64,000 nt of DNA from Chaetoderma sp. LZ-2023a (taxonomy: Eukaryota; Mollusca; Caudofoveata; Chaetodermatida; Chaetodermatidae): the NCBI GenBank assembly GCA_034401795.1, contig CM067373.1, positions 91,886,624-91,950,623 on the forward strand, in the 5' to 3' direction. The position numbers were made by a program, and so were the translations under genes. Below the pieces are notes generated by a model. That model was not told the origin of the DNA. It was given only the letters and a program-made list of their open reading frames with translations, and did no database searches. The first letter of the stretch is position 1; each line of letters begins with the position of its first letter. Positions 47,201-57,000 of the stretch are shown here, in pieces.

Positions 47201-48105
47201 TTAGGGGCGACGGAGATCCTTTCCGATGGCATCTCCAGTATTTTAAATGTGGAAAGATCACCATCTTTGATTCCATCCTCTGTAGCTCTACCGACATTGG
47301 AACTCGCTGTGTAACAGGAAGTATCACCTTCCAGTCCTTTGCAAATTGTGGATTCGTGGCTCTAAAACTATCATGAAAGTCAAGATACAACTATGTGTTG
47401 TTACACGTGATTCCATAACGATATGGATTTGCAATAGCTGGGCAGCTCCAAAAGCCCTCTTGAACAAATTTCATGCGTGCCACCTCAAACATCTGCGAGC
47501 CATTGCATATCAACGTTAGCCACACAGTCTAATATCAACTGCAACACGCTACACACTGCGTAACACAGCGCCACTATCTGCGAATGCCAGAAAATACGCC
47601 TGCTCAGAAGGCCCTGGAATTTGCAGTCGTATGTGGCAACAGCTATCAGGCACACGAAGGCCACATCATCAACTTGCTAGCTTCGTTGCGACCAGACCTC
47701 AAAGAACCTAATCTACGACGACTAAAGATAGACGGAAAAAGGACCCAACGGAGCTTAGGATGCTTGCAGTGGACATCGTCATAGTTCTTGACTGTAAATT
47801 TTATTGATGCCTAATTTCGAGGTGGTTGGTTTCGGAACGGTTGTGGGAAGCAACCGTCTATTTTCCCGAATTCAGGTATGTTCAATGCATTGATAAATAA
47901 GCCGAAATATTGACCCTTAACAACGACACGAATAACTACATCACAGCTCACAAATAAGTTAACACGTTTCCATAAAAAATACATAAACATGTTAGTTAGT
48001 AGGCCTACGCGATGTAAGAAATGTGCTGTTGAATACTTTGAATATAATTGGATTGGATGACATTGCTGCCTAAGTTTTATTTTGTTTTGGAGACATACTG
48101 TCCGG
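47201..48105. other. Noncoding stretch
   Basis: No supported gene. Contains a short R1 arm (GTTGAATACTTTGAATATAAT, 48017). Confidence 0.4.
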
Positions 48106-48461
48106 AATTCAATAAGGATGTTTAAACCCGGTTTCAACAAATCACCGCGTAATTGCAAGGCTAGTATTATAGATACAGCAATAGCCTCCCAATTTTTATT
48201 AGTCGAGACCCAGACCACGCACCCTTCAAGGGAGGGCCGCTAAATACCAAAGTATAGGCATCCTTTGGAAGTGGGAGGGACTCTTTGATGGCCCGCACAC
48301 TTCGAAGGAATGACCATATTTGGGCCACAACTCTTCCACGGGGCGTGACATGGCTCTCAACCAGTAAAAAGTGGGGTCTATCAACGTATCTATACGACTA
48401 GCCTTGCAATTACTTGTTACCCGGTTTAAGTTAAAGCGGGTTTAAACTTGCTTATTGAATT
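48106..48461. mobile_element. Foldback MITE of about 356 bp
   Basis: Terminal inverted repeats: AATTCAATAAGGATGTTTAA with ACCCGG and GCAAGGCTAGT on the left; ACTAGCCTTGCAATTAC, CCCGG and GTTTAAACTTGCTTATTGAA on the right. Arms of about 60-70 bp. No coding content. Target duplication not clear. Confidence 0.6.
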
Positions 48462-48925
48462 GCGGTTATTACGTTATTTCTGAGATGTCCTGACATGGTT
48501 GCAGGGCGGGTGTGTTGTATGATATTTGGTCTGACAAACATACATATTGTTCTAAGAAATAATGTTTACCTATAGATCAGAGGTACATACTCGTCTACTT
48601 AAATCCACCACAGGTGCAAAGAAAAACTATTTGCACAGCGGTTCATATGCTGAACAGTTACTTGTTACAGTGTATGAAACACAGCCGTTAGTAGCTTTCA
48701 AGTATCAACGTTGTGTGCACATAGTCACGTAATTATAAAATACCATTCATTTTCATGCTATTTCAATGCAAATACGATTTACCTTATTATACTGCGTTCA
48801 TATTCCTTTCTTAGCCTACTTTACACAAATACGAATTGGATTGCAGAGGAGTACAGCTTATTCAATGGTGTGTGTGTGTGTGTGGGTGGGTGGGTGAGTG
48901 AGTGAGAGTGTGTGTGGTTATCGCC
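48462..48925. other. Noncoding stretch
   Basis: AT-rich with a GT/GGGT array at 48866-48915. No gene. Confidence 0.5.
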
Positions 48926-49895
48926 GGATGCAGTATGTGCACATTTACCTGTGGATGGGTGGGGGGGGGGGGGGTTGTCTCCTGATGCAATATGTGTACA
49001 TTTACCTGCGAGGTGGTCTCCATATACAGTATGTGTGCATTTACATGTAGATTGTCTCCATATGCAGTGTGTGTACAGTTACCTGTGAGGTTGGCTCCTG
49101 ATGCAGTATGTGTACATTTACTGGTACGGTTGTCTCCAGATGCAATGTGTACATTTACCTGTGAGGGTGTCTCCATATGCAGTATGTGTACATTTACCTG
49201 TGAGGTTGTCTCCAGATACATTATGTGTACATTTACCTGTGAGGTTGTTTCCAGATGCAGTATGTGTACATTTACCTGGGGTTGGGGTGGATGGATGGGT
49301 GGTGGAGTTGTCTCCTGATGAAATATGTGTACATTTACCTGCGAGGCTGTCTCCATATACAGTATGTGTGCATTTACCAGTGAGGTTGTCTCCTGATGCA
49401 GTATGTGTACATTTACCGGTGCGGGTGTCTCCGGATGCAATATGTGTACATTTACCTGTGAGGTTTTCTCCATATGCAGTATGTGTACATTTACCTGTGA
49501 GGTTGTCTCCAGATGCAGTATGTGTACATTTACCAGTGAGGTTGTCTCCTGATGCAGTGTGTGTGTGTGCGTGCATGCGTGCGTGTGTATTTACCTCGGG
49601 GTTGTCTCCATATGCAGTGTGTGTACATTAACCTGTGAGTTTGTCTCCTGATGCGGTATGTGTACATTTACCGGTGAGGTTGTCTCCATATGCAGTATGT
49701 GTACATTTACCTGCGAGGTTGTCTCCAGATTCGCTATGTGTACATTTACCTGTGAGGTTGTCTCCTGATGCAGTGTGTACATTTACCTGTGAGATTGTCT
49801 CCTAGTGCAGTATGTGTACATTTACCTGTGAGGGTGTCTCCTGATGCAGTATGTGTACATTTACCTGTGAGGTTATCGCCTAATGCAATATGTGT
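48926..49895. repeat. 39-bp minisatellite, about 24 units
   Basis: Unit consensus pieces: CAGTATGTGTACATTTACCT, GTGAGGTTGTCTCC, then (T/A)GATG. Thirteen codons long, so every frame gives a 13-residue repeat, which explains the long artefactual frames on both strands. Interrupted by a G run at 48961 and a TGTGCGTGCATGCG array at 49558. The array ends exactly where the Polinton begins. Confidence 0.93.
49890..49895. repeat. Probable left target duplication ATGTGT of the Polinton
   Basis: The six bases before the (AGT)7 terminus, inside a minisatellite unit. Polintons make 6-bp duplications; the partner copy would lie beyond the window. Confidence 0.45.
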
Positions 49896-50077
49896 AGTAG
49901 TAGTAGTAGTAGTAGTACCGGGATTAAAATGATACCACGTCCCTGAATAACGGGGGAAATCGAGAAATCCACCTCCCAGGCCCTTAACAATTGAGGGCCA
50001 AATTTTTTGGGTGTTTTTAGGTCCAGGTAGCGCAGGCCTCTAAAAAAACTGCCGCACCTAGGGGGCCCCCCTTCACT
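49896..50077. repeat. Polinton left terminus
   Basis: Seven AGT triplets, then ACCGGGATTAAAATG. No gene until 50078. The terminal inverted repeat presumably starts here, but its length cannot be measured because the right end is not in the window. Repeated triplets at the very end suit the sliding-back initiation used by protein-primed polymerases. Confidence 0.7.
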
Positions 50078-53000
50078 ATGCCAGCACGTTGTGCGACGTA
50101 GTGCGACGCCACACCCACATCGGCGGCGGGAGCTTCATCAGTTGGATGAGGAGGTGATGGCTAGCTTTCGAGCCAAAGCTGTAGCGACGCGGATGGCAGA
50201 CCATCCACTGGAGTGCCTACCTGCCCTACGCAGGATCGCTAAGCGAATGATGAGGGGGCCGAGGGCTGAACCCTTAGCCCAGAGCATGAGGCGAGAGGGT
50301 GAGCAGATTCTCAATGAGCGTCTGGGTGAGATGGAAGGGGAGGAGAGAGGAAGACGGACAGTACGCTGGACGTTCTTCCAAGGCCTCAATGGAGACATTA
50401 CAGGGCAGATCATGGGTAAGATCCAGCAGACTGGCCAGAACGCCTTCTACCTCCGGTATACCCACACCTATCGCATCAAACACATCGAGGATGGTAGGGT
50501 GATGCTCTTCCACAAGAACGCTCCAGGGAGTCCGTGGCTGAACACGATAGGAGCAGCTCAGGACTGGGTGGCGGCAAGAGAGCAAGACCGCCTCGACCCC
50601 GACAACATCGACCGCCCCAACACCAAGTGGGCTTTCGTCCGATCAATCAACATTGTGGTCAAGACTGTCATCGACCACCAACCTTTGCTCGGGACAGGCC
50701 CGCTCCCAAACTGGCTACGACAGAAGAAGAGTATGGCGGCACTTGACACCTACAAGGATAACATGTGTCTGGAGATGCCTAGCAGTGCATCAGGGGGCGA
50801 GGCCCGATAGAAGTACTGATCCCGCGCGTGATCTCGCGAGACAGTTCTATGACCTGGACGGGCCTGTGCCTGACGTGCCAAAAACCTCTCTGGATCAGCT
50901 GGATAAGGTAGAGTTCTTCGCGAAGATCGGGATTCGCGTGTATGAACCAACTGAAGAGGGCACCTGGCACCTGATCTGGCAAGCGGCCCACTACCACGAC
51001 ACTGACCATCGGGGTGTACGATCACCACGCCTTCTATATAAAGAACGTCTCCAAGCTGGCACATACACTAGTCTGTGGGCACTGTCAGCAGGGGTTTACA
51101 CAGACATGCCATCTTCAGCGTCATGCTGACCGTTGTACAGGCGGCATAACAACCGTAGAGTGCCCTGGGGAGAAGGTTGATGCACCGCAGTCTGCGCATG
51201 AGAAAGCCTTCTATCCACCCCAACCAGCCAGTTCAGCGGCTACTCGTTGGGTCACGTATGAGGCGAAAACCCAAGGTATCCACATACACCATGTAGAGTG
51301 TGGGCACGGTGGCGAGCGTTGGATCGAGGGGGCTCCCGTAGATGGTTATGATCCGACTACCAACACCGTTTACCAGTTCCATGGCTGTTTTTGGCATGGA
51401 TGCCCTCAGCACTAGCAAGGTGAGGCGGCCGAACAAAAATACCTCAAGACAGTCTGGAGAGAGGAGAAGCTGAGAGCAGCTGGATACACGCTTGTGGTAC
51501 AGTGGGATTGCGGGATAAAACGCTGCCCAAGCATCCCTAAACGAGTTTGGACCATCTCATACCCGTACTTCATCGTCTATGACTTTGAGGCGCTCCAAGA
51601 TGGCGTCAAGACTCATCCTACGGAGACTCTCACGATTGAGAGTAACCACATACCGATCTATGCGTCAGTCGGCTGCTCCTGCTCCGCGAGTGAGCCCACT
51701 CACCTCTGCAATCCTGACCCAGAAGCTCTGATCAAGGCTTTCATGGAGGAGATTACCAGGCGAGCACACAGAATCCGTACAGAAGTCCGGGCACAGTTCA
51801 TCCCTTCAGACACGGACAAGCTCCCAAAACGCCAGCAGCAACTGATTACCGAGTGGTGTGACCAAGTCCCGGTGCTGGGCTTCAACTCTGGCCGTTATGA
51901 CCTAAACCTGATCAAGAAGCACTTCGTGGATGAGCTGACCAACACTGGCACAGTGAAAGTCGCCAAGCAAGCTAGTAAGACCATGTTCCTCATGACCCCC
52001 GAGCTTAGGTTTCTCGATGTGATTAACTACTTGGGGCTAGGAGTCTCCTACGAGGCATGGATCAAAGCCTATGGATGTACACAGCAGAAGAGCTGGCTCA
52101 CGTATGAATGGTTCGACACCCCAGAGAAGCTTAATTACCCCGGACTCCCCGACTACCCAGCGTGGTGGTCCAAGCTCAAAGGTGGCTACCTCCTCGAGCT
52201 GTCGGAGTGGAAATGGTGCAAACAGACATTCAGAGACCAAGGCATGCAGACGTTCGCCGACTGGTTGCGATACTACAACAACCTGGATGTCAGTCCATTC
52301 ATCGAAGCCCTCGAGCGGATGCGGGAGGTCTACACAGAACGAGAAATAGACATCCTCAAGGATGCTGTGTCTCTCCCAGGAGTGTCTCTGCAGTACCTCT
52401 TACGCGGAACCGCTCAGCACATGCCGGATGTTAGCCTCTACTCTCCCGGCAAGGAGGCCTACGAGATGCTGAAGGACGCGGTTGTTGGAGGGCCCATCAT
52501 CGTGTTCACCAGATACCACGAGGCAGGTGTGACACGCATCCGCCAGAGTGAGCGGGTCTGCCAACGTCTACTCGGCTATGACGCAAATGATCTGTACTTG
52601 TCTACGATGGCTAAAGAGATGCCATGTGGTAAGGAGACAGTACGGCAGTGGTCTGGTGCTAGCGACGTAGCCAGATTTAAGAAGGATCTGCTGGCTGACC
52701 ACTGGTTCGGTTTCGCTGAAGTGGACATAGAGGTTCCTAAGGCCCTGTGGGCGAAGTTCGAGGAAATGCCACCTCTCTTCTACAACAGAGAGATTCCAGC
52801 TGAGGCAGTATCTGTTGAGATGCACACATACCTAGAGAAAACAGGTAGGAAACGTCCCACAACCAGTAAACTAGTCGGCGCACTCTCAGCCAAGAGGAAG
52901 CTCTTGTATGCACCATCACTCAAGTGGTACCTCGCCCATGGGCTGAAGATTACAGCGGTCTACTGCACCATAGACTACAAGCCGCAGAGACCCTTTGAGT

Positions 53001-53827
53001 GGTTCGTGAACAATGTTACCGATGCTCGCCGTACAGGAGATGTTGATAAGAGCAAAGCACTCTTGGCAGATCTGTTCAAGCTACTAGGCAACAGTGCCTA
53101 TGGGAAGCTCATCGAGGCTCTAGAGCGCCACAGCAACACGACCTTCACCAAGGATGAACGAGTGGTAGATAGAGCCCTCCGCAGTGCATGGTTCGAAGAT
53201 CTCGAGGAGATCGGCGAGTCCTACGAGATCCAGAGACGCAAGGCAAAAATCACCATTCGCCGGCCCTTCCAGGTGGGGATAGCCGTATACGAGCTCGCGA
53301 AGCTGCGGATGCTGGAGTTCTACTACGACTTCCTGGATCACTATGTGCCTCGTGACAGCTTCGAGTACCTCCAGATGGACACAGACTCTGCGTACATCGC
53401 AATAGCTGCCTCCACCCTCGACGAAGTCATTCGCCCCGAGATGCGAGCAGAGTATGAGGCTCATAAGTGGGAGTGGCTAGCTTGGGACAAGTGGTCTGGA
53501 CGGACTCCGGGACTGTTCAAGCTCGAGTTCGAAGGCAACCGTGGTATCGCTCTCTGTTCCAAGTGCTACTACGTGGAGAGCCCCGATGGGAAGGTGAAAT
53601 GCTCAGCCAAAGGTATGTCTAAATGCCAGAATGATGTCTCTTGGCAAAGGTTCTTCAGTGCCCTAAACGGTAGCATGGACAGAGCTACAAACCGAGGCCT
53701 ACGCATGCGCCACCAGGGCATGGTGACGTATGAACAGGAAAAACTCGGGCTCTCAGCCTACTACGATAAGCAGCATGTGTTGCCAGATGGTGTCCATACC
53801 GAACCAATTGAGTACCATATCCCTTAG
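50078..53827 (+). pseudogene. polB: Protein-primed DNA polymerase B (pPolB)
   Basis: Replicates the element from its protein-primed ends. Likely start ATG 50078: a 10-bp tandem duplication (50091-50110) shifts the frame 13 bases later. Further breaks: a frameshift near 50769 (DNMC, then WRCLAVHQG), another near 51007 (before GVYDHHAFYIKN), and an in-frame TAG at 51413-51415. The N-terminal part carries a Cys/His finger (CGHCQQGFTQTCHLQRHADRC) and a nuclease-like VYQFHGCFWHGC block. The intact 777-residue part (51494-53827) has Exo I (YDFEAL), Exo II (NSGRYD), Exo III (YYNNLD), Pol A (YDANDLYLS), Pol B (KLLGNSAYGK), Pol C (MDTDSAYI) and a KGMSK thumb motif. About 1240 residues in total, normal for Polintons. 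Its TAG stop overlaps the integrase stop on the other strand. Confidence 0.95.
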
Positions 53828-54820
53828 ACACCTGACGACGGTGGTAGCTGTGTGTCTGGAGGGACCACCTGAAGCTCCTCCCGAACAAACGGACGTTTGG
53901 GACAGCTCTCCGAGCGTGCCAGATAGTACAGCGTAGGCTGCCCCTCCATCTCGACATACCTGTCAAGTCTGTGGACATCTAGCGACCAGTTAGGATCTGT
54001 TGCGCGTCGTCGCCCACCTTCCAACTCACCAGGTTCATACAGGTACCGAACCAGAGCATAAGATGGAAGGCACACCTGTTCCTTGTCCACTCCTCCAGAA
54101 GGTTGGGCAACAGAGGATCGTTGGATAGCCTCTACGGGCTTCTTACCAGTTAACCGAGTTACCTCAGTATTGGATCGCTCTACCACCCGGGGCAAACCTT
54201 TCACCCACACCCTGGACCTCTCTCCGGCCTGTGCCATTTCCTGGGCGTATTGGTGTGGGAACAGTCTCTCTGCCAGTGTCCGATTCCACCACTCGACGAT
54301 TGCCTGGGCACGGTGGTGACCAACTTCACCTCGTCTAATTGCCACACCATGTTTCCGCATGAGGGCCGCAGTCTCGCCTCTGAACTCCTTACCCTCATCC
54401 ACCTGCAACAATTCTGGCCACTGGAGGGGATTTTCCGGATCCTCGTAGGCACCCTGGAATGCCTGGGCCACCTGGCCAGCTGACTTGTCTGTGAGCGGTG
54501 CTGCGGCCTTGTACCTGCTGGCGACGTCGACGATGGTGAGGGCATACTTGTAGGTCTTACGACCAACCGAGTCGTGTGGAAGGAATAGAACATCTGCCTG
54601 GTGAACTCTATTCGGGACAGTTTCATCGAAATGGGCATACCTGATGTGCCGTGGATGAGGTTTGTATATCTGCCACATCGCCTGGCGGCAGCCACTGGCT
54701 AATTGTCTCCAAGGTGAAGTTGTGGCCCTTGCGACATACAGCCTCGAGTAGTTGGTGGGGCTCACAATAATATCTACCAGGCTGATAGTAGAGTTCCTCA
54801 AGAAAGACCCCAGATTTCAT
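53824..54820 (-). pseudogene. Retroviral-type (rve) integrase of the Polinton
   Basis: Inserts the element into chromosomes. ATG 54820 starts an N-terminal helical/zinc-type part (YYCEPHQLLEAVCRKGHNF) that runs to about 54690, where a frameshift leads into the main frame. The catalytic core shows HQADVLFLPHD (first Asp), LQVDEGKEF (second Asp) and IVEWWNRTL (Glu about 35 residues later), so the D,D-E triad is present. The C-terminus has a chromodomain-like segment (YVEMEGQPTLYYLARS, FVREELQVVP). The stop TAA overlaps the polB TAG tail to tail. Its first 23 bases overlap the end of the gene at 54798-55079. Only one frameshift separates it from an open gene. Confidence 0.92.
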
Positions 54821-55079
54821 CACTGATGTCCACTCCCATCCTGTCACGCACGGTCTGGGTGAGGGTATCACTGACGTCCACTCCCGTCCTGTCACGCACA
54901 GCCTGGGCGAACTCTACACAGACGAATAGACGGCCGTTATGCATTCGACTATCACTGAAGACCTCCTCAAACACCTCCGTACACCGGCGTCTAGTCTCTG
55001 CTGGATCTTCGCTGAGCGGTAGCTTATCGACTAACCCTCGGAAGTTAAGTGTCTTGACTAGGTCATACAGAGACGCCAT
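54798..55079 (-). CDS. Unknown Polinton protein, 93 aa
   Basis: The frame is open upstream, but I choose ATG 55079 because it follows a TATATAA box and a TTTAAG motif directly. It contains a 48-bp tandem duplication near its end (VRDRTGVDVSDT and VRDRMGVDISDE). Helical, charged, no recognised domain. Lies between a membrane protein gene and integrase, all on the minus strand. Confidence 0.6.
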   Translation of the reverse strand: MASLYDLVKTLNFRGLVDKLPLSEDPAETRRRCTEVFEEVFSDSRMHNGRLFVCVEFAQAVRDRTGVDVSDTLTQTVRDRMGVDISDEIWGLS

Positions 55080-55102
55080 CCTTATATAGTACGGCTTAAA
55101 TG
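55080..55102 (-). promoter_or_regulatory. Polinton promoter (GTTTAA-TATA type)
   Basis: Coding-strand order: CATTTAAGC, ACTATATAAG, G, ATG 55079. The promoter overlaps the stop codon of the upstream gene (55082-55084). Confidence 0.55.
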
Positions 55103-55498
55103 TTCGGCGGCCCAGATGGCCGCAAGTGCCATGGCAACATACGGTAGCCAAGGGCCTGCGACTCCGAAGAACGTACCTACTCCTGAGGCGATGGCTGGTA
55201 TGGCTTCAGAAATCTTCTCCACACCCTGGAGAGCATTGTTGGCGATCTTGCGGACCGTCTCGCCCGCCTTCGTTGTGAACAGAGCGATCAGAGCCCCAAC
55301 TGCTGCCAGCAGACCGATAGAACCTTTTACGTAAGTGCGATAGATTCCTTTTGCTCTGTGTATTAGTTTGAGGGATTCAGGCACATTACCCACGGTCTCC
55401 GCTACATCGTAGTCGTCTGCATCCTCCTCATCATAATCCTCCTCATCATAGTCATCTATATCCTCGACTGGATCTTCATAAGCCTCTGGTTCATACAT
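55082..55498 (-). CDS. Acidic, membrane-associated Polinton protein, 138 aa
   Basis: Intact frame from ATG 55498. Residues 1-35 are a run of Asp/Glu/Tyr. After a basic stretch come two hydrophobic segments: GSIGLLAAVGALIALF (about 59-75) and VGTFFGVAGPWLPYVAMALAAIWAA (split, about 107-131), separated by an amphipathic helix. A membrane or virion-internal membrane-active role is plausible by composition only; no family is recognised. Confidence 0.7.
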   Translation of the reverse strand: MYEPEAYEDPVEDIDDYDEEDYDEEDADDYDVAETVGNVPESLKLIHRAKGIYRTYVKGSIGLLAAVGALIALFTTKAGETVRKIANNALQGVEKISEAIPAIASGVGTFFGVAGPWLPYVAMALAAIWAAEHLSRTI

Positions 55499-55534
55499 AT
55501 CCGTATATAGTAGCTTTAAACTGTAGTCTAAAGC
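55499..55534. promoter_or_regulatory. Divergent Polinton promoter
   Basis: 36 bases between two start codons. On the minus strand: GTTTAAAGC, ACTATATACGG, then ATG 55498. On the plus strand TATATAG and GCTTTAAAC precede ATG 55535. One TTTAAA core and one TATATA serve both sides. Confidence 0.6.
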
Positions 55535-55909
55535 ATGGCCTCCGCAATCTTGAATGCGGGCGTGTTTGCCTTAGCGAACTGGGGACTCAGCTTCGCCGAC
55601 AAGAAGGCGGCAGAGGCCGAGCGTGAGCGCCATAACCAGGCGATGGAGAAGCTGTCTACGGAGAAGTTTGAGTACAGCAAAGCACTTGAGCATATGCGCC
55701 AGAGGGAGGCACGCCGACGACAACTCCGAGCTCAGGCCAACCAGAGCCTCAAAGAGGCAGATGAGAGTCTCGATGAGTACTACGAGGCCGTATCTGAGCC
55801 AACGCTCGACTATGAAGCATCGACAGGTCAGAAGACAGCAGAGCTTATAGGAGTAGTGGCAGCTGCAGCGGTGACGACAGGGGTCGTGCTCTATGCACGC
55901 TCAAGCTGA
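55535..55909 (+). CDS. Coiled-coil protein with C-terminal membrane anchor, 124 aa
   Basis: Intact frame. A short hydrophobic N-terminus (ILNAGVFALANWG), a long charged helix (residues about 22-85, many Glu/Arg/Gln, AERERHNQAMEKL) and a C-terminal hydrophobic segment LIGVVAAAAVTTGVVLY. Its end overlaps the end of the convergent capsid candidate by 19 bases. Unknown function; a tail-anchored or virion component by shape. Confidence 0.7.
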   Translation: MASAILNAGVFALANWGLSFADKKAAEAERERHNQAMEKLSTEKFEYSKALEHMRQREARRRQLRAQANQSLKEADESLDEYYEAVSEPTLDYEASTGQKTAELIGVVAAAAVTTGVVLYARSS

Positions 55910-56961
55910 ATACCTGATGTGTTCGATACGCATACCTTAGCATAGCCAAAGTAAAGTACCGTCACACCTAATTGGCGAGTCCCAGCTATGAGGTTTCCGA
56001 TTTTGAAGCTGAGCCGGTTGCCCTGATTAGGTGGGATGTTCCTGCCACCGACGTGGTGATGGCCCTTGAGTGCTGACTCGAGGTCGTCGCTTCCACTGGT
56101 TAGTCGCAGAAGTGCGTATGACTTAGTTTTCTGTCTGTAGAGTTGGCAGTCAGCCAGCTCGCGTACCTCACCAAGAACATTGGTCCCAGCAACCACAAGT
56201 TTGAGGTCGTCCAGCTTACCCACCTCCTGGATGACGACTCCCTTCTGAACCAGGACCGCAACAGCGACACAGTCCGATGCACCACAATGCAATGTCAGCT
56301 CTACCTCTTGGTTAGCTGTGGCTTGGACCTGCTGGTGTTCTCGCTCCACATGCACGATCCGCTGTTTGGATCCCGTTTGCTTCAATCCCTGGTCATTCTC
56401 GTCATGCCAGACATGAAGTCTTGGAGCATTCATCGACACATCTGGGAGATGCTCAGTGTACACCCGGAGGAACAACCTATCCTGCATGGCAGCTGGATTC
56501 ACGTGTGTGTTCTCGAAGAGGGTGAAGAGTGGAACTGCCACAGGCTTCTCGACACCTACCAGTAGTTTGAATGCCGTGAACTCCTCACCCACAGCGTAGT
56601 ACCCCTTTCCCTTCGCATAGAAGGTTGGGTCACGAGCCAGCGGACCTAGGACTCGGTACTCATCGTTCACATAGGTGGTGTCCACGGTGCTGTTGCTCTG
56701 TACGATCTCCCACCTGTTCAGAACCTGCGGGAGCTCTACCGTCTGTTCTGTTGTGCTCTGAAGCTTGAACTCGAGTGTCATGCTCTTGATCTCGTGGATC
56801 TGTGCCGAGATTGCAAAGTCAATGTACTTCCCAGCAGCGGACAGCGGGTTATCATCGTGTATACTGGGTCGAATGACCGTCAGGCAGTCCTTCCGGGGAT
56901 GAGTACAGTGCGATGTCGCAGGTTCAACGGCCCCATCTGGATGTTGCACATACTGCAGCAT
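55891..56961 (-). CDS. Candidate jelly-roll capsid protein of the Polinton, 356 aa
   Basis: I choose ATG 56961, right after TATATACCCAGGCCTTAAAC; the frame is open 55 codons further, but that part crosses the promoter and the opposite gene. The protein is beta-rich with few charged runs. Phrases such as KYIDFAISAQIHEIKSMTLEF, KPVAVPLFTLFENT and RLFLRVYTEHLPDVS resemble strand-loop patterns of double jelly-roll capsid proteins, followed by a C-terminal NRLSFKIGNLIAGTRQLGVTV. At 356 residues it is short for a Polinton major capsid protein (usually 450-650), so a penton-like minor protein is equally possible. Divergent with the gene at 57001 from one 39-base promoter. Intact, unlike most neighbours. 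Confidence 0.5.
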   Translation of the reverse strand: MLQYVQHPDGAVEPATSHCTHPRKDCLTVIRPSIHDDNPLSAAGKYIDFAISAQIHEIKSMTLEFKLQSTTEQTVELPQVLNRWEIVQSNSTVDTTYVNDEYRVLGPLARDPTFYAKGKGYYAVGEEFTAFKLLVGVEKPVAVPLFTLFENTHVNPAAMQDRLFLRVYTEHLPDVSMNAPRLHVWHDENDQGLKQTGSKQRIVHVEREHQQVQATANQEVELTLHCGASDCVAVAVLVQKGVVIQEVGKLDDLKLVVAGTNVLGEVRELADCQLYRQKTKSYALLRLTSGSDDLESALKGHHHVGGRNIPPNQGNRLSFKIGNLIAGTRQLGVTVLYFGYAKVCVSNTSGIQLERA

Positions 56962-57000
56962 GTTTAAGGCCTGGGTATATAGAGGGGTTAAACGGCTGCC
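56962..57000. promoter_or_regulatory. Symmetric divergent Polinton promoter
   Basis: 39 bases between divergent ATGs: GTTTAAGGCCTGG, GTATATAG, AGGGGTTAAACGG. TTTAA cores flank a central TATATA readable from both strands. Confidence 0.7.

Noticed and set aside
47811-48218. 135-aa minus-strand frame
   Set aside because: Crosses the TIR of a foldback MITE and an R1 arm; no recognised domain.
48862-49782. Long reading frames with repeated HTASGDNLTGKC-type units on both strands
   Set aside because: They follow from a 39-bp (13-codon) minisatellite, which keeps every frame open. No start context, no unique sequence, equal openness on both strands.
48926-49895. CRISPR-like array
   Set aside because: Repeats are directly adjacent without unique spacers and the context is a eukaryotic genome.
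56143-56565. 140-aa plus-strand frame
   Set aside because: Antisense to the capsid candidate, no promoter motif, composition typical of a shadow frame.
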